Assembly: GCA_009774895.1 (NCBI GenBank)
Contig: VSOO01000046.1
Coordinates: 1 to 9,927 of the forward strand
Length of the DNA: 9,927 bases
From: Alistipes sp.
GTDB taxonomy: Bacteria; Bacteroidota; Bacteroidia; Bacteroidales; Rikenellaceae
Reading direction: 5' to 3'
Shown: piece after piece, positions 1-6,910 of the stretch
How positions within the stretch are numbered: the stretch's first letter is position 1
Layout: every line of letters starts with the position of its first letter
Position numbers and translations under genes: made by a program
Notes under the pieces: model-generated
Databases searched by the model: none
What the model was told of the DNA's origin: nothing
The model's input: the letters and a program-made list of their open reading frames with translations, nothing else

Positions 1-19
1 GGTCGGGTCGGGTCGGGGG
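1..19. repeat. Short GGTCG tandem repeat, G-rich, at window edge
   Basis: Three exact copies of the 5-mer GGTCG run directly into a run of Gs and end 8 nt before the stop codon of the addB-like gene (which reads leftward). The array may continue beyond the left edge. The plus strand has four G-runs of two or more Gs separated by TC, so it could fold as a two-tetrad G-quadruplex. On the minus strand it would lie in the 3' untranslated part of the addB-like transcript. I see no stem-loop terminator in the few bases available. Its function is unknown and it could simply be a simple-sequence repeat. Confidence 0.55.
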
Positions 20-27
20 ATTCCGGC

Positions 28-2880
28 CTAACGGCGGCAGATCGCGTTGAAGTCGCAGTAGCGGCAGGTCTCCGCGTCGTCGCACTGCCGGAACGGCACC
101 GCGGGATCGAACAGCTCGGCGAGCGTCTGCCGCACCCGCTCCTCGAACTCCCCGCTCCAGGCCGCATAGCGTGCGGCCTCGGGGTGCTCGGCGTCCCGCA
201 GGCGCGGCGAGTAGTCGTCGCGGTGCATCTCGCGTACGTAGTAGAGCGCCGGTTCCACGTCGCGCTCCCCGGTGCGGCGGAGCATCATCGCGTAGAGCAG
301 CGTCTGCAACACGTTGGGCAGCCGCTCGGCGCCGCGGCCCTCGAAGAGCGATCCGATGCCGCGGAAGTCGAGGTGGGGCGTGCCGGTCTTGTAGTCCACC
401 ACGCGCAGCGCCCCGTCGTCGAGCGAGTCGATGCGGTCGGCGCGCCCCGCGAAGCGGAGCGTGAGGTCGCGGCCCGCGGAGACGAACGGGAAGTCGAGCG
501 CCACGTCCTCCTCCAGGCCGCGCACGGCGAAGGCGTCGTGCGCGGCGTCGTGGCGTACGACGCCGCCCCGCAGGTAGCGTACGACGATATCCTTCACGAT
601 CAGCAGGCTGCCCGAGTACTCCTCCTCGCCGGCCGCCGCGTCGCCCAGGCACTCGGCGCCCACGGCGTCGGCCACCACGCGCTCCACGGCCCCCGAGGCC
701 GCCAGCGCGCGCAGCGCCGTGCCCGGATGCTGCTCGCCCCGCACCCGTTCGTAGAGCTCCTGTGCGGCGCGGTGGAGGATGGTGCCGAAAAGCGGGTTGT
801 CCACCTCGCCGGCGGTGCGGTCGTCGGGCCGGATGCGGGCCACGGAGTGGAAGTAGAACTGCATGGGGCAGGCCACGTAACGTGAGAATGCCGTGGGCGA
901 CAGGGCCGCGGGCTCCTCCCCGAGGGTCGTGAAGCGCTCCAGGCGGCGCATCGTCGCTTCGTCCTTGGCCACCGTGCACGGGGCCGCGGGCGCCAGGTTC
1001 ACATCGACGCCCGCTTCGATCTTGTGCAGCGGCTTGCCGCTTTCGTAGTCGAGCTGGTAGATGTAGCGGCTGGGTTCGCCGGTCGATTTCTCGTCGGCAT
1101 GCGCGCAGTAGAGCATCCACACGCTGCGGGCCCGCTGGATCAGCCGGTAGAAGTAGTAGGCGTAGACCCCTTCGCGCTGTTCGGGCATCGGCATGCCGTA
1201 CCCCGCACGGAGGTTGTAGGGTATGAACGAGGGCTGTGCGGCGCCGTTGCCCGGGAAGTTGTCGTCGGTCATCGAGAGCACGATGACGTGCTCGAAGTCG
1301 AGGTTGCGGGTTTCGAGAATGCCCATCACCTGCAACCCTTCGAGCGGCTCGCCCTCGAAAGGGATGCGCAGCGTGCGCAGGGTGCGCCGCAGCAGCGAGG
1401 CGTAGACCTCGGGTGCGATCTCCACGTCGCAGCCGTCGAGCGAGTTGCGGAGCCGCGCCGCATGCTCCAGCACCGGCGTCAGGAACTCCTCGCGTGCGAG
1501 GCCCTCCTCGGCGCTCGCGGCCGCGGCTGCGGCCGACACGGCTTCCGTCAGGTAGTCCGACAGTCCGCGCCACCCCTCCGCCGGTGCGAAGATGCGGCGC
1601 AGCAGCCCGTTCCGGGCCAGCCGTTCGGCATCCACGGTCATGAGCCGCTCCTCGGCGATCTCCTCCGCCAGCCGCCGCACCCCCTCGGGGTCGTCCGAAG
1701 CCACGTAGGGATGGGCCAGCAGGCCCGCGACGTCGGCGTGGTAGAAGACGCAGCGTCCCTCCCGCGTGCGGCGGCGGTGCTGCTGCAAGTCGAGCAGCCG
1801 CTCGACGAAGGTGCACGCGAGGCTCTGGCGGAGGGGGTAACCCATCGTGACGTTCACGCCGCCCGCATCCGCGGGCAGGGCGTGGAGCAGGGGCGTGAGC
1901 AGGTTCTCGTCGGTGAGCACCACGGCCGTCTCGCGGCCCGGCGGACGTCCGCCCGCCGCACGGGTCAGCTCCTCGACGATGCGTGCGACGTACTTGCACT
2001 GCACGGCGTCGGACGAGGCGGCCACGACCGTGAGCCGCTTGTCGCCGCGGAAGGCGTCGTGGCCGATCGCGGCGGCGGGCGGAAAGGCCCGCAGGTTGTC
2101 GCGCATGAAGAGTCCCGCCTCCTGTGCGCGGTCGTCCACGTAGTAGGTGTCGTAGTCCCAGTAGAAATCGGCCTGTTCGTGGGTCGCGAGGTGGCGGAAG
2201 AGCCGCTGCTCGCACTCCGACAGGGCGTTGAATCCCGCCACCACGTAGCGGCGCGGGCGGGCGAACGAACCCTCGCCCGAAGCCAGGCGCTCGATCGCCG
2301 TGCGCTGGATCAGTCCCGGATAACCCACGCCCAGGGCGCGCAGCCGCTCGCGGAACCTGCGGTAGACCGGGGCCAGCGTGCGCCACACGTTGAGGAAGCG
2401 CCGCTTCTCCTCCGACAGGTCGCCGTCGCCGAGCAGCTCGGCCCAGAACGACCGCAGGATGCGCACCTGCTCGGGCGTGAGGTACGAGAGGTCGGCCTCC
2501 AGCTCCTTCAGGTCGGAGATGTTGCGGAAGAGCCGGTCGGCGTCGATCAGGTATTTGTCCACCGTGTCGAAGTCGCGCAGCAGCGTCTCGCCCCAGAAAT
2601 AGAAGCGGTCGAAAGGCTCGGGATGGTACTCCGAGTAGATCTTGTAGAGTTCGGTCACCATGCGCACGTCGTCGCCTGTGCGCAGGCCCGACGCTTCGGC
2701 CGTCAGTTCGTCGATGGTCAGCCACTCGGGGCGCCACAGGGGCCGCTCGGCCACGCGCGACAGCGCGTCGAGGAAGAAGACACGCGCGCGTTGCGACGGA
2801 AAGAGGATCGTGAGCTCCGAGATCCCCGCACCGTAGCGGGCGTAGAGGTCGGCCGCCACCTCGTCGAGAAAACCTTTCAT
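28..2880 (-). CDS. addB: AddB-like PD-(D/E)XK nuclease subunit with iron-sulfur cluster ligands
   Basis: This 950-residue protein looks like the AddB partner of an AddAB helicase-nuclease, which resects double-strand breaks and prepares 3' ends for RecA in the cytoplasm. The C-terminal nuclease domain shows H703 (LFGTILHRA), D815 (GRADRID), D829 and K831 (VVDYKTG), and Q859/Y863 (QTLLY), matching the AddB/RecB nuclease motif series. C671 (VACPMQF) together with C939, C942 and C948 (CRYCDFNAIC) matches the Cys...CxxCx5C ligands of the AddB-type 4Fe-4S cluster. A RecC/AddB-like stretch, GILETRNLDF, lies at about 520-529. The N terminus (LTILFPSQRARVFF, about 23-36) occupies the place of a helicase motif I but has no GxGKT, so this subunit is probably not an active helicase. 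The start is the ATG at 2880, which overlaps the stop of the upstream DUF2807 gene (ATGA). The frame stays open further upstream, but that part reads through DUF2807 out of frame and is not credible protein. Family assignment is strong; naming it AddB rather than a generic PD-(D/E)XK protein rests on the Fe-S motif and the nearby AddA-like gene. Confidence 0.9.
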   Translation of the reverse strand: MKGFLDEVAADLYARYGAGISELTILFPSQRARVFFLDALSRVAERPLWRPEWLTIDELTAEASGLRTGDDVRMVTELYKIYSEYHPEPFDRFYFWGETLLRDFDTVDKYLIDADRLFRNISDLKELEADLSYLTPEQVRILRSFWAELLGDGDLSEEKRRFLNVWRTLAPVYRRFRERLRALGVGYPGLIQRTAIERLASGEGSFARPRRYVVAGFNALSECEQRLFRHLATHEQADFYWDYDTYYVDDRAQEAGLFMRDNLRAFPPAAAIGHDAFRGDKRLTVVAASSDAVQCKYVARIVEELTRAAGGRPPGRETAVVLTDENLLTPLLHALPADAGGVNVTMGYPLRQSLACTFVERLLDLQQHRRRTREGRCVFYHADVAGLLAHPYVASDDPEGVRRLAEEIAEERLMTVDAERLARNGLLRRIFAPAEGWRGLSDYLTEAVSAAAAAASAEEGLAREEFLTPVLEHAARLRNSLDGCDVEIAPEVYASLLRRTLRTLRIPFEGEPLEGLQVMGILETRNLDFEHVIVLSMTDDNFPGNGAAQPSFIPYNLRAGYGMPMPEQREGVYAYYFYRLIQRARSVWMLYCAHADEKSTGEPSRYIYQLDYESGKPLHKIEAGVDVNLAPAAPCTVAKDEATMRRLERFTTLGEEPAALSPTAFSRYVACPMQFYFHSVARIRPDDRTAGEVDNPLFGTILHRAAQELYERVRGEQHPGTALRALAASGAVERVVADAVGAECLGDAAAGEEEYSGSLLIVKDIVVRYLRGGVVRHDAAHDAFAVRGLEEDVALDFPFVSAGRDLTLRFAGRADRIDSLDDGALRVVDYKTGTPHLDFRGIGSLFEGRGAERLPNVLQTLLYAMMLRRTGERDVEPALYYVREMHRDDYSPRLRDAEHPEAARYAAWSGEFEERVRQTLAELFDPAVPFRQCDDAETCRYCDFNAICRR

Positions 2881-3578
2881 CGGGCCGGCGCGATTTCGCC
2901 GCCCGTGAAGGTGCGGTCGATGCGGAGCACGGAGGGTGTGCCCGAGTAGGATATGCGGGCGCTGCCCGCGGTGCGGGCCCGGAGCCGGTCGGTCGCGCAT
3001 ACGGAGACTTCGGCCCCGCCCGAGGCCTCCGCCTCGGCGGACATGCACTCCAGCTGCGCGGCATCGACCTTCGATGCGGCGGCGGCCCCGAGGGTGAGGT
3101 AGCGCGTGCGTCCCGCGAGCACGAGGCGGCTGCGTCCCGCGGCCTCCACCTCCAGGTCGTCGGTCACGAAGCGTCCTTCGAGCACGGCGCCGCCCGTCGC
3201 GGCGATGTCCAGCGTGCAGGCGCGCACCGTGTCTGCGCACCGGACCCTGGCGCCTGCGATGCGCAGCCGCGAGAGCGTGTGGCAGCGCACCCTCACGTCG
3301 GTCACCGTCTCGCGCTTCGACTCGCGGCGTTCGGTCACGTGCAGCACGCCCTCCTTCACTTCGGCGCGGAATTTCGAGGTGTAGGATCCCTTCGTGTCGT
3401 AGACGATGCGCGGCGCCTCGCTCTCGGGCGCCTGCTCCAGCACGACGCGGAACGGACCGTCGAGGCGCACCTCGGCGAACTCCGTGAGCCAGCGGCTCAC
3501 CTCCGTGGCGGCGGGCTCCTGCGCCCGGGCCGCGACGGCGCAAATAGCGATCGTAAAAAACAGTATCGACTTCTTCAT
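2877..3578 (-). CDS. Exported head-GIN domain (DUF2807) protein
   Basis: This predicted 233-residue protein starts with a classical signal peptide: a basic MKK, a hydrophobic core at about 5-17, and an ARA|Q cleavage site after residue 19. There is no good lipobox, because the IAIC at 10-13 lacks the small residue expected before the cysteine. The mature part consists of short repeated beta-strand turns rich in the patterns GAAAASKVDAA and SGGAEVSV, plus a terminal SGTPSV turn. These are typical of the DUF2807 'putative auto-transporter adhesin, head GIN' family, a right-handed beta-helix common in Bacteroidetes and of unsettled function. The protein is probably periplasmic or at the surface. 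The mature part has five cysteines, unusually many for so small a GIN protein. The ATG at 3578 is chosen because it gives the signal peptide; the open frame continues upstream to 3677 without a sensible leader. Its TGA overlaps the ATG of the addB-like gene, so it is the first gene of that unit. No functional link to DNA repair is evident. Confidence 0.85.
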   Translation of the reverse strand: MKKSILFFTIAICAVAARAQEPAATEVSRWLTEFAEVRLDGPFRVVLEQAPESEAPRIVYDTKGSYTSKFRAEVKEGVLHVTERRESKRETVTDVRVRCHTLSRLRIAGARVRCADTVRACTLDIAATGGAVLEGRFVTDDLEVEAAGRSRLVLAGRTRYLTLGAAAASKVDAAQLECMSAEAEASGGAEVSVCATDRLRARTAGSARISYSGTPSVLRIDRTFTGGEIAPAR

Positions 3579-3673
3579 CTTCGGAACATTCGTTTGCCGG
3601 CCGCCGTTTCCGCGCCGCGGCGGCGCACGTGCGGTTCGGCGCCGCGCCCGCCCGGCGAATGGCGATCGTGAGG

Positions 3674-3706
3674 CCAAGATACGAAAAAAATCCTGCGCGA
3701 CGCAAG
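3674..3706 (-). promoter_or_regulatory. Possible Bacteroidetes-type promoter for the DUF2807-addB unit
   Basis: Read on the minus strand, TATCTTGG (3681 to 3674) matches the Bacteroidetes -7 consensus TAnnTTTG at all but one fixed position. CTTG (3706 to 3703) provides the TTG core of the -33 TTTG element with a 21-nt spacer, within the usual range. Transcription would begin near 3667, leaving a GC-rich leader of about 90 nt before the ATG at 3578. The run of seven As at 3684-3690 adds to the AT-rich character. This is a pattern match only; there is no transcript evidence. Confidence 0.4.
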
Positions 3707-3733
3707 TTTATTCGCTATTTATCCCTATCTTTA
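3707..3733 (+). promoter_or_regulatory. Possible Bacteroidetes-type promoter for the addA operon
   Basis: TATCTTTA at 3726-3733 matches TAnnTTTG except for the last base. The only -33-like element is TTTA at 3707-3710, with a spacer of 15 nt, shorter than the usual 19-21, so the -33 match is weak. Transcription would begin near 3740, about 15 nt before the GTG start of addA, leaving a very short leader with no Shine-Dalgarno sequence. The element lies back to back with the candidate minus-strand -33 box at 3703-3706, so the two promoters could compete for polymerase or share a regulator. Confidence 0.3.
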
Positions 3734-3755
3734 GTCGCTTTTTGACAACTATTCC

Positions 3756-6700
3756 GTGAGAGCGAAGATTCTGAATGCGAGCGCCGGCTCGGGCAAGACC
3801 TACCGGCTGGCCTACGAGTACGTGCGCGACGTGATCGACGATCCCGCGCGCTACCGCCGCATCCTCGCCGTAACCTTCACCAACAAGGCTACCGAGGAGA
3901 TGAAGTCGCGCATTCTCGAACGCATCCACGAACTGGCCTCCGGAGCCGCGAGCCCCTACCTCGGGCAGCTGTGCGACGACCTGGGGCTCGCGGCCGACAC
4001 GGTGCGCCGCCGGGCGCGGAACGTGCGGTCGAACATCCTGCACGACTATTCGCACTTCACGGTGCTCACCATCGACAAGTTCTTCCAGCGCATCCTGCGG
4101 GCGTTCATCCGCGAGCTGGGCATCGCCCCCGACTACAACACCGAGATCGAAACCCAGGCCATCGTGGACCGCAGCGCCGACGCCCTCGTGGGGCGGATCG
4201 CCTCCGACCGCGAGCTGCGCCGGTGGCTCATGGAGTTCGTGGAGGAGCGCATCGAGGAGGGGCGCCGGTGGGACATCCGCGAGGGCATCCTCTCGCTGAG
4301 CGGCGAACTGTTCAAGGAGCAGAACCGCGTGTCGCTGGGCGGCGCGCGGCCGCGCGCCGAGCTGGGCCGCATCGTGGCCGAAGCCACGGGCGACGCGCGG
4401 GCGACGCGCGACGAGCTGCGGCGCACGGCCGCGGAGGCCGTGGAGGCCATCGCCAGCGCGGGGCTCACGGCGGCGGATTTCCCCTACAAGGGCGCGGGGT
4501 TCGCCTCCTACTTCTACCGCATCGCCGCGGGCGCCGCGGAGCCCTACGGCAGCCGCGTGCGCGACGCCTGTGCGGAGGAGCGGGCGTGGGGCAAGCCCGG
4601 GAGCGCCTCGCAGCGCATGCGTCCGCAGCTGCAACCCCTGCTGCAACGCATGTGCGACCTCTACGACCGCAACATCCGGACCTGGAACACCGCGGCGCTG
4701 CTGCGCGAGAACTACCGCAGCTTCGCGCTGCTGGCCGACCTCTACGCCCAGGTGCGTCAGTTGTGCGGCGAGGAGAACATCATGCTGCTGTCCGAGACCA
4801 AATACATCCTCTCCGAGCTGATCGGCCACAACGACGCGCCGTTCATCTACGAGAAGACCGGCAACCGCTTCGAGCGCTTCATGATCGACGAATTCCAGGA
4901 CACCTCGGCCCGCGAGTGGAGCAACTTCCTGCCGCTGCTGGAGAATGCCATGGCGCAGTCCGAGACGCAGAGCGTGCTGCTCGTGGGCGACATCAAGCAG
5001 TCGATCTACCGCTGGCGCGGAGGCGACTGGCGCATTCTCCACGCCGGCGCGCGCCGCGCGCTGGGCGCCGACGCCACCGAGACGGTGCGTCTGAGCGACA
5101 ACTACCGCAGCCTCGGGACCGTGGTGGACTTCAACAACCGGGTCATCGGCCGTGCCGTGGCCGCGGACAACGCGCGGCTCAACGCCGAGCTGGCCCGCGC
5201 GGCGGACGGGGGCGGCCTCGACGCCGGCCTCTGCCGCTCGCTCAGCGACACGCTGGCCGACGCCTACCGCGGCCACGAGCAGCGTGCCGCGCGGCATGCG
5301 GACCGTCCGGGCTACGTGCGCGTGGCCGACTACGCCGACGAGCCGCCCGTGGTCGAATGCATCTGCGAGGTGCTCGACCGCGGATTCCGGCCCCGCGACA
5401 TCCTGATCCTCGTGCGCACGAACGCCGAGGGGGTGCGCATCGCCGAGCGGCTGCTCGACTTCAAGCGGCGGAACAGCGACCCCCGCTACCGCTTCGACGT
5501 CATGACGCAGGAGGCGCTCGTGGCGGGCAAGGCCCCCGTGTGCGCCTTCCTGGCCGCCGTCATGCGCCTGGCGCTCGACCCCGGCGACCGCATGCACCGT
5601 GCGGTGTACAACGACTACCTCGCACGTCCGTTCGATGCGCCGCTGTCCGACGGGGAGCGCGACTTCTGCCGTTCGGTGCGCCTGCTGCCGCCCGCCGAGG
5701 CGTTCGAGCGCATCGTCATGCGCTACGGCTTGCAGTCCCGGCGCGAGGAGACGGCCTACCTCCAGGCGTTCCACGAGGCGGTGATCCGCTGCTGCACCCG
5801 CCGCACGGCCGACCTGCCGCTCTTCCTCGAATGGTGGGACGAGACGGGCAGCCGTCAGTCGCTCAGCGTCGAGCGGAGCGAAACCACGGTGGGTATCATG
5901 ACCGTGCACAAGGCCAAGGGACTCCAGAACAAGGTCGTGATCATTCCCTACTGCTCGTGGCCGCTCGACCCCGAGGCGAGCCGTCGCCCCGTGGTGTGGG
6001 GCGAGTCGGACGACGCACGCACGGGAGCCCTCGGCCGCTTTCCGGTGCGCTACCGCAAGGACATGGCCGAGTCGCACTTCGCCGCGGCCTACTACCGCGA
6101 GCTGGTCTACACCCATGTGGACAACATCAACCTGCTCTACGTGGCCCTTACCCGTGCCGAGGAGGCGCTCTACGTCTACGTGCCGGTGAAGTCGCGCCAC
6201 AGCCGCCATGCGGGGACCCTCGTGCGCGAGGCCCTGGCCGGGGCGGACGGCGCGGGCTCCGCGGAGGAGGGCGGGATGCGTGCGGCGGCGGGCGACGACG
6301 GCCTGAGGGTCGCGGAGTGGGGCCGCGCCGCAGGTCCGGTGCCGGAGCCGGCGGCGCGCGAAGGCGGCGGCGTGCTCCACACGGTGCTCGACGGCTATCC
6401 GACCTCCGTTCCCGACCTCAGGCTGCGGCTGCCCGCACAGCGATACACGGAGGACGGGGCGGGCGGCGAGCTGGCGCCCCGCCGCCTGGGCATACTGATG
6501 CACAAGGCGTTCGAGAACGCCTCGACCGAGGAGGAGATCGTGGGCGCCATCGATGCCATGCGCACCGACGCCCTCGTGTCGGAGCCCGAGGCCGCGGCGC
6601 TGCGTCGTGCCGTGGCCGCGGCGCTGGAGGATGCGCGGGCCGCCGAGTGGTTCCGCGGCGACTGGGACGTGGTGCGCAACGAGCACGACATCGTGCTTCC

Positions 6701-6908
6701 GGGTGACGGCCGCCGCCGGCGCCCCGACCGCGTGATGACGCGCGGCCGCCGGGCTGTGGTCGTGGACTACAAGTTCGGCGAACTCGAACCCGAGAAATAC
6801 CGGCGCCAGATCCGCGAATACGCGGAGCTGCTCCGGCAAATGGGCTACGAACGCACGGAGGGCTATCTGTGGTTCGTGCGCCTGCAACGCATTGAAAAAG
6901 TAGTTTAG
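3756..6908 (+). CDS. addA: AddA-like UvrD/RecB-family helicase-nuclease
   Basis: This 1050-residue superfamily 1 helicase with a C-terminal nuclease is the expected motor of an AddAB complex, unwinding and degrading DNA from double-strand ends. Helicase motifs occur in order: Walker A ASAGSGKT at 8-15, TFTNKA at 40-45, motif II DEFQDT at 378-383, GDIKQSIYRWRG at 411-422, motif IV LSDNYRS at 446-452, motif V TVHKAKGL at 716-723 and motif VI YVALTRAEE at 795-803. After a low-complexity Gly/Ala/Glu-rich linker (about 828-865) comes the nuclease domain: H916 (ILMHKAF), D991 (RPDR), D1004 and K1006 (VVDYKFG), and Q1018/Y1022 (QIREY). It has no Fe-S cysteine set, as expected for AddA. The GTG at 3756 is chosen because it is the only start that keeps the Walker A loop: the next in-frame Met is residue 49, and there is no room for a longer protein. 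No Shine-Dalgarno sequence precedes it. It is divergent from the DUF2807-addB unit. The ABC transporter start lies 2 nt past its TAG, so the two are probably co-transcribed. Confidence 0.92.
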   Translation: MRAKILNASAGSGKTYRLAYEYVRDVIDDPARYRRILAVTFTNKATEEMKSRILERIHELASGAASPYLGQLCDDLGLAADTVRRRARNVRSNILHDYSHFTVLTIDKFFQRILRAFIRELGIAPDYNTEIETQAIVDRSADALVGRIASDRELRRWLMEFVEERIEEGRRWDIREGILSLSGELFKEQNRVSLGGARPRAELGRIVAEATGDARATRDELRRTAAEAVEAIASAGLTAADFPYKGAGFASYFYRIAAGAAEPYGSRVRDACAEERAWGKPGSASQRMRPQLQPLLQRMCDLYDRNIRTWNTAALLRENYRSFALLADLYAQVRQLCGEENIMLLSETKYILSELIGHNDAPFIYEKTGNRFERFMIDEFQDTSAREWSNFLPLLENAMAQSETQSVLLVGDIKQSIYRWRGGDWRILHAGARRALGADATETVRLSDNYRSLGTVVDFNNRVIGRAVAADNARLNAELARAADGGGLDAGLCRSLSDTLADAYRGHEQRAARHADRPGYVRVADYADEPPVVECICEVLDRGFRPRDILILVRTNAEGVRIAERLLDFKRRNSDPRYRFDVMTQEALVAGKAPVCAFLAAVMRLALDPGDRMHRAVYNDYLARPFDAPLSDGERDFCRSVRLLPPAEAFERIVMRYGLQSRREETAYLQAFHEAVIRCCTRRTADLPLFLEWWDETGSRQSLSVERSETTVGIMTVHKAKGLQNKVVIIPYCSWPLDPEASRRPVVWGESDDARTGALGRFPVRYRKDMAESHFAAAYYRELVYTHVDNINLLYVALTRAEEALYVYVPVKSRHSRHAGTLVREALAGADGAGSAEEGGMRAAAGDDGLRVAEWGRAAGPVPEPAAREGGGVLHTVLDGYPTSVPDLRLRLPAQRYTEDGAGGELAPRRLGILMHKAFENASTEEEIVGAIDAMRTDALVSEPEAAALRRAVAAALEDARAAEWFRGDWDVVRNEHDIVLPGDGRRRRPDRVMTRGRRAVVVDYKFGELEPEKYRRQIREYAELLRQMGYERTEGYLWFVRLQRIEKVV

Positions 6909-6910
6909 TG

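Noticed and set aside
1024..2949. Open frame of 641 residues on the plus strand opposite the addB-like gene
   Set aside because: Composition is typical of an antisense shadow in GC-rich DNA and there is no domain pattern; the minus strand carries the supported gene.
2881..3705. N-terminal extension of the addB-like frame to give a 1225-residue protein
   Set aside because: The extra residues are Arg/Gly/Ala-rich, low in complexity and unlike any domain. They read through the DUF2807 gene out of frame, and the ATG at 2880 gives a normal family start.
3971..6706. Open frame of 911 residues in a shifted frame inside addA
   Set aside because: It is very rich in Arg, Gly, Pro and His, with no motifs, and lies entirely within the well-supported addA gene on the same strand.
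3708..6887. Open frame of 1059 residues antisense to almost all of addA
   Set aside because: It is a product of GC-biased third codon positions in addA. The translation is full of His, Arg and Val runs with no recognisable domain, while the sense strand has every helicase and nuclease motif.
6901..6908. TAGTTTAG as a -7 promoter element for the exporter cassette
   Set aside because: It overlaps the addA stop and ends 2 nt before the ATG at 6911, so transcription would start inside the coding region. No -33 element lies at the right distance.
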